A DNA stretch of 64,000 nucleotides. Origin: an uncultured Aquimarina sp. (GTDB lineage: Bacteria > Bacteroidota > Bacteroidia > Flavobacteriales > Flavobacteriaceae). The DNA is taken from assembly GCA_947500845.1 (NCBI GenBank), contig CANMTP010000014.1:1-64000 (forward strand). Direction: 5' to 3'. Within the stretch, counting starts at the first letter, position 1, and the number at the start of each line of letters is the position of its first letter. The notes below the pieces were generated by a model. That model searched no databases and had not been told where the DNA came from. It saw only the letters and a list, made by a program, of their open reading frames with translations. Made by a program: the position numbers and the translations under genes. Below are positions 35,669-44,241 of the stretch, in pieces.

Positions 35669-36448
35669 TTACATTTTAGTAATGTATTGAAGGTCAAGTG
35701 TTTTTGGATTAATTTCGGGTAAAGACTTTTTATAGTAAAAATCGATGATTTGATTTTCTAAATAAGATTGTATTTTTTCAATTTTATTGGAGTTGTAGAG
35801 TTTATAGACCTGTACCGCTTCCGTTTTCTTGAATGTCCTCATAAGTTCGTCCGGATTCTTAACAATGTCTATATCTTTATACTTTTCAAATTTCCTCTTC
35901 ATCCATCGATGACATAATAATTTGGTTTGACTATCGGCAAATTCTTTTTTAGCTTGATCAAATTTCTCGAGATTGGTTACATCTTCTTTTATTTTACGAT
36001 CCAAAATCACCTTGGCTTTTGTAAATTCTCGTTCAAATTTAAAGTCAACCCTATACATGTCCTTTTTTACTTTTTTTACTACTGCATAGAGGCTGTTTTC
36101 ATAAGCTTTTGCAAAATCTTCATAATTATAGAGAGCGTCCAAAAATATGATGGCATGTTTTTTGTAATATTTTGGTATGGCTTGTTTTTTGGTTGCTGTA
36201 AAAAGAGTGTTGAGTTCTTCTTCTATTATATCAGGAATGCCTACAAATTTAGAGTCGTTTTTTAAGGCCTTTAGTTTTGAAGTTATTTGAAGTCTGGTAC
36301 CTTTATACAATTCTGATCGATATTTAAATCGATATCTATTAGGTGAAATTTCTTCACTTTGGGCAGTAACCAGAGATAGGTTTAAAAGCATTGTATAAAA
36401 TGCCAATAGCCTTATCAATAATTTGATTGATACTAGTTTAGCCCTCAT
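35669..36448 (-). CDS. Orphan secreted protein, helical
   Basis: A 259-residue protein with a signal peptide (LLAFYTMLLNLSLVTAQ, about residues 14-30). The mature sequence is strongly charged (many Lys, Glu and Asp) and probably alpha-helical, for example KKVKKDMYRVDFKFEREFTK and EREFTKAKVILDRKIKEDV. No family was recognised. It ends convergent to the DeoR regulator and is 48 bases downstream of the cytochrome c gene on the same strand, so it may be read through from that gene. Function unknown. Confidence 0.6.
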   Translation of the reverse strand: MRAKLVSIKLLIRLLAFYTMLLNLSLVTAQSEEISPNRYRFKYRSELYKGTRLQITSKLKALKNDSKFVGIPDIIEEELNTLFTATKKQAIPKYYKKHAIIFLDALYNYEDFAKAYENSLYAVVKKVKKDMYRVDFKFEREFTKAKVILDRKIKEDVTNLEKFDQAKKEFADSQTKLLCHRWMKRKFEKYKDIDIVKNPDELMRTFKKTEAVQVYKLYNSNKIEKIQSYLENQIIDFYYKKSLPEINPKTLDLQYITKM

Positions 36449-36496
36449 TTGTGCGGTAATAATAGAATAGTGTTAATAACGCAAAATCACTACGGG

Positions 36497-36961
36497 TTAT
36501 TTCTCTATACCTGCAACTTCTTCGACTGTTACCATCTTTTTTTGAGTATTTCCCCAACTGTTCATAATATAGTTCATCACATCTGCGATTTCTTCATCTT
36601 CAAGACCTAAAGGTGTCATGGCACTGTTATAAGATACTCCATTTACTTTAATAGGTCCGTTTAAACCATATTTAATTGAATGGATACTCTCTTTTCGTTT
36701 ATTGACTAACCAATCAGATCCGGCAAGTGGTGGAAATACCTTCGGTGTTCCTTTTCCATCTGCAAGATGGCACTGCATACAGAAATCGCTATAAATTTCT
36801 CTACCGCGTGCAATACTTTCTGACAATTTAGATTCCTGGACATCTGATTTGAAGTCAGATGCATAAACATTCTTTGTTTTTTCTTGCTGGGCTGCAATGG
36901 AAATAGTCACAATACTCATAATTATCCCTACAAGAAAGAATCGGTTTAAATTTTTTTTCAC
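36497..36961 (-). CDS. Periplasmic c-type cytochrome
   Basis: A 154-residue monoheme cytochrome c. A signal peptide (LVGIIMSIVTISIAAQ) precedes the heme-binding motif CMQCH at residues 61-65, and a distal Met ligand is likely in the SAMTPLGLEDEEIADVMNYI region. The fold resembles class I cytochromes that accept electrons from PQQ dehydrogenases. It is 33 bases downstream of a PQQ-type sugar dehydrogenase gene, so it probably serves as that enzyme's electron acceptor and passes electrons to the respiratory chain. Confidence 0.9.
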   Translation of the reverse strand: MKKNLNRFFLVGIIMSIVTISIAAQQEKTKNVYASDFKSDVQESKLSESIARGREIYSDFCMQCHLADGKGTPKVFPPLAGSDWLVNKRKESIHSIKYGLNGPIKVNGVSYNSAMTPLGLEDEEIADVMNYIMNSWGNTQKKMVTVEEVAGIEK

Positions 36962-36994
36962 TTGGATCAGCTTTTAATTATTAATTTGAAATAG

Positions 36995-38116
36995 TTATTT
37001 AGCCTCTGGGATTATTTTCACTATACCTTTGTTTTCTACAGCTACATAGATGAAGCCATCTGGCCCTTGTCTCACATTTCTAACGCGTCCTATGTCTTCT
37101 AATAGTTTTTTTCTACCTGTTACTTTGTCGTTAGTTAGCTCTACCAATTCTAAATACTGAAATTTAAGCGAACCTACGAGCAAATCGTTTTTCCATTCAG
37201 GATATTTATCACTGGTAACAAAATCCATCCCACTTGGAGCGATAGAAGGTACCCAATAATAAAGGGGTTGTTCCATACCTTGTTTTTGGGTTATATCTGT
37301 GATTTGAGTTCCACTGTAATTGATACCGTATGTAATTACGGGCCATCCATAATTAACCCCTTTTTTGATGGGATTGATCTCATCGCCCCCCCGAGGACCA
37401 TGTTCATGCACCCATATCGTACCATCTGGGTGTATAGCCATACCTTGCGGATTGCGATGCCCGTAAGAAAATATTGCTTTTTTAGCATTTTTTTCATTTA
37501 CGAACGGATTGTTTTTTGGGATACTACCGTCATCATGTAAGCGGTAAATTTTACCACCATCTCTAGTGATATCTTGTGGATTTACATCCCGATCTCCTCT
37601 ATCTCCAATACAGAAATACAAAAACCCATCATTATCAAATTCTATTCGAGATCCAAAATGATGTCCTTTAGTAGTATTGGGAGTTCCCTTATATAATTTC
37701 TCTATATTAGTTAATCGATTGTTTTCTAATTTGGCTCTTATTAAAGCAGTATTACCACCTTTTTCCGTGCCTTCTTTAGAAGAATAAGTAATGTAGATCC
37801 AACCATTTTCTTTATATTTTGGATGTAATTCTATGTCTAATAAACCTCCCTGATTTCTATTGTATACTTCGGGAACATTGTCTATAGAAGTTTTATTTCC
37901 ATCCTTAAAATGAATAAGTTCCCCACTTTTTTCTGTAATAAGCATGCTTCCGTCGGGTAACCATGTCATTCCCCACGGAATTTGTAATTCTGTAACAACC
38001 AGTTCTGTTGTATAATTTTTTGGATCTGCTTCAAGCGCAATATCATTTTCCTTTGTTTCTTGAGCACAGGCTGAAAACACTGTCGCCAAAAGAATTAAAA
38101 ATGAAGATAATTTCAT
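36995..38116 (-). CDS. PQQ-dependent sugar dehydrogenase lipoprotein (Gdh-B/YliI-like)
   Basis: A 373-residue lipoprotein (LLATVFSACAQ, Cys at about residue 17) with the six-bladed beta-propeller of soluble PQQ glucose/aldose dehydrogenases. Family signatures include VTELQIPWGMTWLPDGSMLI, NRNQGGLLDIELHPKY, SYGHRNPQGMAIHPDGTIWV, EHGPRGGDEIN and VNYGWPVITYG. These proteins oxidise aldoses with PQQ in the periplasm or on the surface. The neighbouring cytochrome c gene supports electron transfer. PQQ synthesis genes are not in this window, so the cofactor may be imported. Confidence 0.93.
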   Translation of the reverse strand: MKLSSFLILLATVFSACAQETKENDIALEADPKNYTTELVVTELQIPWGMTWLPDGSMLITEKSGELIHFKDGNKTSIDNVPEVYNRNQGGLLDIELHPKYKENGWIYITYSSKEGTEKGGNTALIRAKLENNRLTNIEKLYKGTPNTTKGHHFGSRIEFDNDGFLYFCIGDRGDRDVNPQDITRDGGKIYRLHDDGSIPKNNPFVNEKNAKKAIFSYGHRNPQGMAIHPDGTIWVHEHGPRGGDEINPIKKGVNYGWPVITYGINYSGTQITDITQKQGMEQPLYYWVPSIAPSGMDFVTSDKYPEWKNDLLVGSLKFQYLELVELTNDKVTGRKKLLEDIGRVRNVRQGPDGFIYVAVENKGIVKIIPEAK

Positions 38117-38368
38117 GCATTTAAATGTTTTTAATTAATTGAAAAATTAAGAACGTATGTAATCGCTACGCTCTCACACTAAAAATTTTAAACATTTCCT
38201 TTTGTGAAGAAACTTTTAAAATTTATTAATGTTCGTTTCATCTGATTATTTTTTAGTTGACAAAGAGAATTTGCATAGTACTCGTTTCAATTGGAATTGA
38301 AATTAGTAGTTACACCTATTTCTTGTATAAATTTTCATTCTATCAGGGAAAATACGATAAAATATTAT

Positions 38369-40648
38369 TTATAATCTATAATTTATGTTAATCCCTCCAT
38401 AGATATTGAAAGGTAATCCGGGATAAAAATATCTGGGGGCATTTCCTCCGAATCCCCTGGCATTGATCTGGACTTGAGATGCATATTTTGTGTCTAAGAT
38501 GTTATTAGCTCCTAGAAAAATATTATAAAAAAGATGTTTTCCTAAGCTATTCTTAAAACCAATTTTACCATGTAATAGTTCATAGGAATTACTAAAAACA
38601 TAGTTAGCGTCATTGACGGGAATTTTTCCAACGGTTTGAAAATTAAGATTTCCGTAAAAACCTTTTTCAGATAGAAAATCAAGACCCAAATTTATTACTT
38701 CTGACGGCACACCGGTAAGATCGTTCCCAGAAAAATCATCATCCAGATCTACGAATTCGTCGAATGTATAGTCGTGAATAGAAACATTTATGAAGAAATT
38801 CAATTGATAAGGGATTTTTTTAAGCACGGTATAGTTTATTTCTGCTTCTAGACCATTATGAGTGGTTTTTCCAGCATTAATGGCAAAAAAATTATCTTCT
38901 GTAGTTCTTCTCGAAACCAATAGATCACTTACTCTAAGAGTATATAGGGATAATGAACCTCTCAATTTATTAAAGAGAGTGTATCGAGTTCCTATTTCAT
39001 AATTCCAGCCGATCTCTGGTTTGATATCTGGGTTGAAAATACCATCAGGCAACAACGTTTCTGCTGTAGTAGGTGTAGAGAAACCATGCGCTATGTTTCC
39101 AAATAGAATAATACTTTGATTGAGTTCGAAATTAACTCCAAACTTAGGCGAAAATATAGGGTCGAAATCATATTGACCAGAACTATCTTCACCATCAGAA
39201 AGAAATCGATCTTCAATATCAAAAAAGGTTTGGTTAAGGTGAAGTCCTAAATTGAATCGAAGTTTTTTATTAAAGATATAGTTAGCCTCGCCAAAAAGAT
39301 TATAGTAATAGCGTTTTTCGTCAAGATTAGAAAGTTGATCGCCTTTTACACTCCCAGTGCCCACCGGAAAGTCTTCATAAAGATTTTGAAAAGTTTTTCC
39401 GTTGTAGGTGTCAAAAAATAGTTCTCCGCCAAGAGTCCAATTCAATTCTTTTTGGAACAACTTACTATTACTTAGTACCCTAGTTCGAATTCCTACAGTT
39501 TTGGTATTCTCGTCTAGAATATTAAAAGGTCGAGGCTCATCGTTATTTCTGAAAGAAGTAAAAACACTAGTATTTTGAGTAAGTTTTTTAGTATAGCTAT
39601 GTTTCCAGGAGATTCCCAGTATTCCGTAGTGTACATCTTCAAACGCTTGAGATCGTCCCCAGGTAAATGCTGCTTGTCTGGGACCTGTATCAAAATCTTC
39701 TTGATTCAAAGAACTGGGGATCCCCGCTTCAAGATGAACGTAATTTGCCAATATCGAAAAGTGGTTTTTCTTTCCCAAATCAAAACCTGAGGTAAGTGTT
39801 ACTGTGTTTCGATCATATGTATTGTTATCTCTATATCCATCGGTGTGAGTATTACTATAAAGAATAGTTAGACTAGAATTTTCTTCACCTACAGAAGCTT
39901 TGGCAAGAATTCTACGCAATCCATAACTTCCAAAAGTAGACGATAGATAGCCTCTTTTAGAATTATCCATGTCGTACTTTGGTTTTAGTAATATTGTTCC
40001 TCCTAATCCCACACCATAACTACTGGAAGAAGGTCCTTTATGTATCTCTATGTCTGATAATGCTGCGAGTTCTAAATCCTCTATCGAGGATTCTCCATTT
40101 CCATCGGTTAGCGGAATATCGCCAAAATAGGCTCTTATATTTGCTGTGCCGAATAGATTTCTCGCTCCTATACCTCTAATTGTGATTCGATTGGTATTTA
40201 GGGTTCCACTTTGCATAAATACACCAGGGGCACGATTAAGAATTGGATGCAATTCCAGAGGATTTCCACGGTTTATATCTTCAGAAGAAAGTAATGATAC
40301 TGATTCAGGTGATTTTTTATATTGATCAGGAATAGATAGATCATTGATAATTACTTCTTCCAGATTGGTTATTTTTTGAGTTAGAGTAATTGTAATTTGA
40401 TCACTTTTGGTAATTAGTATATGCTCCATAAAATAGCCTTCCTTAGAAACTTCAATATTGCCTAAAGTAGTGATGGTAAAAGAGCCTGTTGCGTCAGTAA
40501 ATACCTCCTTTTCAGAAATTTTATCAATAATTCTAACATTTTCTATAGGAATATTATTCGAATTATCTAAAACGATTCCCGTAATTTGAAATTGTGGGAA
40601 TACAGTAAAAGTTGATGCTAAAGCAAAGAGTAATAGGATTCTTTTCAA
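38369..40648 (-). CDS. TonB-dependent receptor
   Basis: A 759-residue outer-membrane receptor. The signal peptide (ILLLFALASTFTVFPQ) is followed by a carboxypeptidase-like domain (residues 20-95, ITGIVLDNSNNIPIENVRI), a plug with APGVFMQSGTLNTNRITIRG and IEIHKGPSSSSYGVGLGGTI, and a 22-strand-type barrel ending PRYFYPGLPFNIYGGININY. It lacks a SusD partner, so it probably takes up a small ligand such as a siderophore, PQQ, vitamin or metal complex; the plug shape does not tell which. It is separated from the PQQ dehydrogenase gene by 252 bases, and PQQ import would be a logical but untested role. Confidence 0.93.
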   Translation of the reverse strand: MKRILLLFALASTFTVFPQFQITGIVLDNSNNIPIENVRIIDKISEKEVFTDATGSFTITTLGNIEVSKEGYFMEHILITKSDQITITLTQKITNLEEVIINDLSIPDQYKKSPESVSLLSSEDINRGNPLELHPILNRAPGVFMQSGTLNTNRITIRGIGARNLFGTANIRAYFGDIPLTDGNGESSIEDLELAALSDIEIHKGPSSSSYGVGLGGTILLKPKYDMDNSKRGYLSSTFGSYGLRRILAKASVGEENSSLTILYSNTHTDGYRDNNTYDRNTVTLTSGFDLGKKNHFSILANYVHLEAGIPSSLNQEDFDTGPRQAAFTWGRSQAFEDVHYGILGISWKHSYTKKLTQNTSVFTSFRNNDEPRPFNILDENTKTVGIRTRVLSNSKLFQKELNWTLGGELFFDTYNGKTFQNLYEDFPVGTGSVKGDQLSNLDEKRYYYNLFGEANYIFNKKLRFNLGLHLNQTFFDIEDRFLSDGEDSSGQYDFDPIFSPKFGVNFELNQSIILFGNIAHGFSTPTTAETLLPDGIFNPDIKPEIGWNYEIGTRYTLFNKLRGSLSLYTLRVSDLLVSRRTTEDNFFAINAGKTTHNGLEAEINYTVLKKIPYQLNFFINVSIHDYTFDEFVDLDDDFSGNDLTGVPSEVINLGLDFLSEKGFYGNLNFQTVGKIPVNDANYVFSNSYELLHGKIGFKNSLGKHLFYNIFLGANNILDTKYASQVQINARGFGGNAPRYFYPGLPFNIYGGININYRL

Positions 40649-40953
40649 GATTTGTTTTTGGCCAAATATCGGAAACTAAAGATAAATGGTTATAAAAATC
40701 ATGATTGTGTTGATAATAAATTATGAGTTTTACTTGTCTGTATTTGTTGTTTTTTAGTTATCACACTTTGACTTTGCTTAGTGCAGGTATGGAATCGCCA
40801 TTAATCATTCAAGCAGATATTAGCTTTGTTGTTATGGCTCATTTGGTAATTTTATTTTATGTTTGTATAACTCAAACGTAACTCAGAAACATAATAAAAG
40901 GTTAAAAATTATCGTTTCTTTACACACTTCGTCTACTCAACTTTAATTCGTTT
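40649..40953. other. 305-bp divergent intergenic region
   Basis: AT-rich spacer between the TonB receptor (minus) and the YwqK-repeat gene (plus). No gene, tRNA or strong terminator is seen. One TANNTTTG match (TAGCTTTG at 40821-40828, plus strand) is the only promoter-like element noticed, about 125 bases before the ATG, with no TTG at the proper distance. Confidence 0.5.
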
Positions 40954-43900
40954 ATGAAAAAAACAGTGCTATTTGTGACGTTAATGGCGTCTACTCTTTT
41001 TTATGCTCAAGAAAAAATTGAGTATATCAACTATGACAATCTCATAGATAAAATTTCTGAGTTGGAAGAAAAACAAGAATATTCTAAAATGGTTGAATAT
41101 CTTGATAAAATTAATCCAAATGACTCATTGTATGAGTCTACACTGGTAACAAAATCATATTATCTTCTTGAACAAAAAAAATATGAGGATGCAATAAAGG
41201 TGACCAACAAAGGATTAAAAATTGTAGACGGTGAAGAAAGGTACTCATTTCTTCTAAATAAAGGGGTTGCATTTCTCAGATCAGAGCGTTTCGAAGAAGC
41301 ACTGAAGCTATATGATGAAGCTATTAAAGAGTTTCCTAAAAATCATATACTTTTCTATAATAAAGCTATAATTTATGAGAAGCTAGAAAAACCTGAAGAG
41401 GCTATCAAAAACTATATTCAAGCCATTACTCTTAATCCTTTTCATGCAGATAGCCATTTGCAGTTAGGTAAAATCTGCTATTTAGAAAAGAAGATCAGTC
41501 AGGCTTTAATGGCACTGGATATGTATCTTTTGTTACATCCAGATGGAGAAAAATCATTTAGCATGTTAAGTTCTTTGAATACTTCTGTATCAAAGCAAAA
41601 TGAAGCCAAACCCAAAGGGTTTATAATATCAGCAGATGATGAAACATTTGAGGATATCGATTTAATAATTAATAATAGAATTGCTCTTAATACGAACTAC
41701 AAAATCAAGAATAAGATCAAAATTGCATTAACAAAACAAAATCATGCACTTTTTGAGCAGTTAGAAGATTTTGAGGGTAATGCTGGTTTTTGGGATAAAA
41801 AATATGTTCCTTTTTACCAGTGGATTTTTGAGAATGATCATTTTGACAACTTTACATACACCATTTCTTATTCTATACAGAATCCAGAGTTCAAGAAAAT
41901 CATTGATAAAAACACTTCAGAAATTGAAACGTTCATCGATTTGGCGTATAGCAAATGGGAAGAAGTAATGAGTGTGAATAATAAACAGATCTTTGAGGGT
42001 AAAAATCAAATGGTATCTCACGTATTTGATGGATATACATTGCAAGCTGTAGGCATAAGCAAAGAAGGGAAAAAAATTGGGAATTGGGAAATTTATAACG
42101 AAAAAGGAAGACTTACCGGGAAAGGTAAATTTGATGAAAAAGGAAAAAGAATAGGAGAATGGATATGGTATAATGATCAAGGTAAAATTTCTGATAGAGA
42201 AAGTTATACTAATGGATTGGTCAACGGGAAATATACCTCTTATTATGATGATGGAAGTATAAAAACAGAATGTTATTATAAAGATGGAACACTAGATGGT
42301 GAATATAAAACGTACAATGACAAAGGGGCGTTGGTTGAGAAAAAAGTATTCTCTAATAATAAACTCGATGGTACATATAATTCTTACTATCCACTAGGCG
42401 AATTAACACCAAAGTACAAAGTAAACTACAAAAATGGCGATCCAGATGGGGAATTGGTACAGTATTACCCAAACGGAAAAGTTTTCAAAAAGAGAACCTA
42501 CGTAAATGGTAAAATCTATGGGACCGAGCAAGAGTATTTTAATAATGGCGTGCTAAAAGCAGAGCGTAATTATGTTGAGGGACTTTATGAAGGAACGTAT
42601 ATAACTTATCATAAAAATGGCACGAAATCTGAAGTAGGAACTACATCGAAAGGATATTACGACGGCAACTGGAAAGTATATTATCCCGATGAGACCATTA
42701 TGAAGGAGTTTACTTATAATGTTGGAGAATTAGATGGTATTTATAAAGAATACGATATCGATGGAAAGCTGCATTATGAGTTTGTTTATAGAAATGATGA
42801 GTTTATCGAATATACATACTTTAAAAAGACTGGAGAAATCATAAAAGAGGGGAAAAAGAAAAAGGGAGCGTTTTATTATCAGGGGTACTCTCCTTTGGGC
42901 GATATGGAAACAGAGGGGATGTATGATGTAAAAGGAGGAAAGAAAGACGAATGGAAATATTATAAAGACAGAGTTTTGGTAGATAAGGGAACATATATAG
43001 ATAATATGTTGCAAGATAAATACTATGAGTTCTACAAATCCGGGCAAAAAAAGGCCGTTACCGAATATAAAAATGATTCTCTAGTAGGGTATTATGTTCA
43101 ATATTATAAAAATGGAAACATAGCCAGACAAGGTTGGCATAAGGATGATGCTAGTCAAGGTACTTGGATTTCTTATTATAATGATGGTAAATTGAAAGAG
43201 AAGAATTTTTATCATAAAGGGCGATTACATGGTATTCAGGAATCATATAGTGTTGAAGGTAAGTTATTTTCGACCATGACTTATAAGTTCGGGGAGTTAG
43301 TTTCAGAAATAGTACATAGACCAGATGGCAGCAAATTTCAGGAACTAAAATACAATCAGGAGGAAAAAGAATATACCATATCTGTAAATCATTATAACGG
43401 TAAAGTACGGTCGTCTACCGACTATCTTTATGGTATTAAGCATGGAAATTATGAGAGATATAATTTTGAAGGAAATAAAATTATTGAAGGAAAATATTTC
43501 AACGGTAAATTTCAGGGTACCTGGACATGGTATTTTGACAATGGTCAGATCAGTATGCAAGGAGACTATGATCATGGTGAAGCTACAGGAGAATGGAAAG
43601 AATATTATGAGGATGGACAATTAGAAAAAAAATATAATTTTGAATATGGAGAAATACACGGTATTTCTGAAACATTTTCCGAGGAAGGCAGCCTTACTAG
43701 AACAATTCAATACAAGAATGGTAAAATTCATGGAGAGAGAAGATTTTTTAGCCCTGAAGGTAAATTGCAGTTGATAAGATATTATCATAATGATAAAATT
43801 ATAGGGTATAGCTACAATGATGAAGCCGGAAAACTGAAGCCAATGATTGCTCTCGAAAATTTTACAGGACCTGTTAAAGCTTATTTCGATAATGGAAAAC

Positions 43901-44232
43901 CATCTATTGAAATGGAGTTTAAAAATGGTATTTTCGTCAATGAATTCAAGGCATACTACTATTCAGGTCAATTAGAACGACATGCAAACTATAAGGATGG
44001 GGATAACCATGGTACCTATACTTTTTATTATCCAAATGGCTCTCTTAAGAAAGAAATAAGTTATAATTACAATCTTTTACACGGTAAATACAAGAAATAC
44101 CATACCAATGGTAAACTAAAAGAAGAGAGAAACTACGTATACGATAGTCGTAGTGGAGCAACTCAATATTTTGATGAAAATGGGGAGCTTGTTAAAGAAC
44201 AATTGTATTTTAACGATATTCGAGAAAAGTAA
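40954..44232 (+). CDS. Large exported TPR plus YwqK/MORN-like repeat protein
   Basis: A 1092-residue exported protein. A signal peptide (VLFVTLMASTLFYAQ) is followed by four or five tetratricopeptide repeats (residues about 25-195, for example LKLYDEAIKEFPKNHILFYN). A middle region without clear motif runs to about 355, and then roughly 30 copies of a 22-24-residue repeat continue to the C-terminus, of the type G-x-W-x-x-Y-(Y)-x-x-G-x-(L/I)-K-x-E-x-x-Y-x-x-G. This is the YwqK/MORN-like repeat, often labelled antitoxin after B. subtilis YwqK, but no toxin gene is adjacent. Two DUF3857 genes follow with 9-base and 10-base gaps. Function unknown; a surface or periplasmic scaffold is plausible. 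Confidence 0.85.
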   Translation: MKKTVLFVTLMASTLFYAQEKIEYINYDNLIDKISELEEKQEYSKMVEYLDKINPNDSLYESTLVTKSYYLLEQKKYEDAIKVTNKGLKIVDGEERYSFLLNKGVAFLRSERFEEALKLYDEAIKEFPKNHILFYNKAIIYEKLEKPEEAIKNYIQAITLNPFHADSHLQLGKICYLEKKISQALMALDMYLLLHPDGEKSFSMLSSLNTSVSKQNEAKPKGFIISADDETFEDIDLIINNRIALNTNYKIKNKIKIALTKQNHALFEQLEDFEGNAGFWDKKYVPFYQWIFENDHFDNFTYTISYSIQNPEFKKIIDKNTSEIETFIDLAYSKWEEVMSVNNKQIFEGKNQMVSHVFDGYTLQAVGISKEGKKIGNWEIYNEKGRLTGKGKFDEKGKRIGEWIWYNDQGKISDRESYTNGLVNGKYTSYYDDGSIKTECYYKDGTLDGEYKTYNDKGALVEKKVFSNNKLDGTYNSYYPLGELTPKYKVNYKNGDPDGELVQYYPNGKVFKKRTYVNGKIYGTEQEYFNNGVLKAERNYVEGLYEGTYITYHKNGTKSEVGTTSKGYYDGNWKVYYPDETIMKEFTYNVGELDGIYKEYDIDGKLHYEFVYRNDEFIEYTYFKKTGEIIKEGKKKKGAFYYQGYSPLGDMETEGMYDVKGGKKDEWKYYKDRVLVDKGTYIDNMLQDKYYEFYKSGQKKAVTEYKNDSLVGYYVQYYKNGNIARQGWHKDDASQGTWISYYNDGKLKEKNFYHKGRLHGIQESYSVEGKLFSTMTYKFGELVSEIVHRPDGSKFQELKYNQEEKEYTISVNHYNGKVRSSTDYLYGIKHGNYERYNFEGNKIIEGKYFNGKFQGTWTWYFDNGQISMQGDYDHGEATGEWKEYYEDGQLEKKYNFEYGEIHGISETFSEEGSLTRTIQYKNGKIHGERRFFSPEGKLQLIRYYHNDKIIGYSYNDEAGKLKPMIALENFTGPVKAYFDNGKPSIEMEFKNGIFVNEFKAYYYSGQLERHANYKDGDNHGTYTFYYPNGSLKKEISYNYNLLHGKYKKYHTNGKLKEERNYVYDSRSGATQYFDENGELVKEQLYFNDIREK
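42020..44205 (+). repeat. In-frame array of about 30 YwqK-type 22-24-aa repeats
   Basis: The encoded repeats have a periodic G-x-Y-x-x-Y-x-x-N/D-G-x-x-x-x-E/K-x-x-Y pattern, for example GKYTSYYDDGSIKTE, GEWKEYYEDGQLEKK and GTYTFYYPNGSLKKE. Copies are divergent at DNA level and no copy is an exact duplicate, so the array is old rather than recently amplified. Confidence 0.8.
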
Positions 44233-44241
44233 ACAATGATT

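Noticed and set aside
42020-44205. CRISPR or tandem DNA repeat
   Set aside because: Periodicity exists only at protein level; DNA copies are divergent and there are no spacer-repeat units.
40954-44232. Toxin-antitoxin system, because YwqK repeats are commonly labelled antitoxin
   Set aside because: The protein is exported and very long, and its neighbours are DUF3857 proteins; no toxin-like gene lies next to it.
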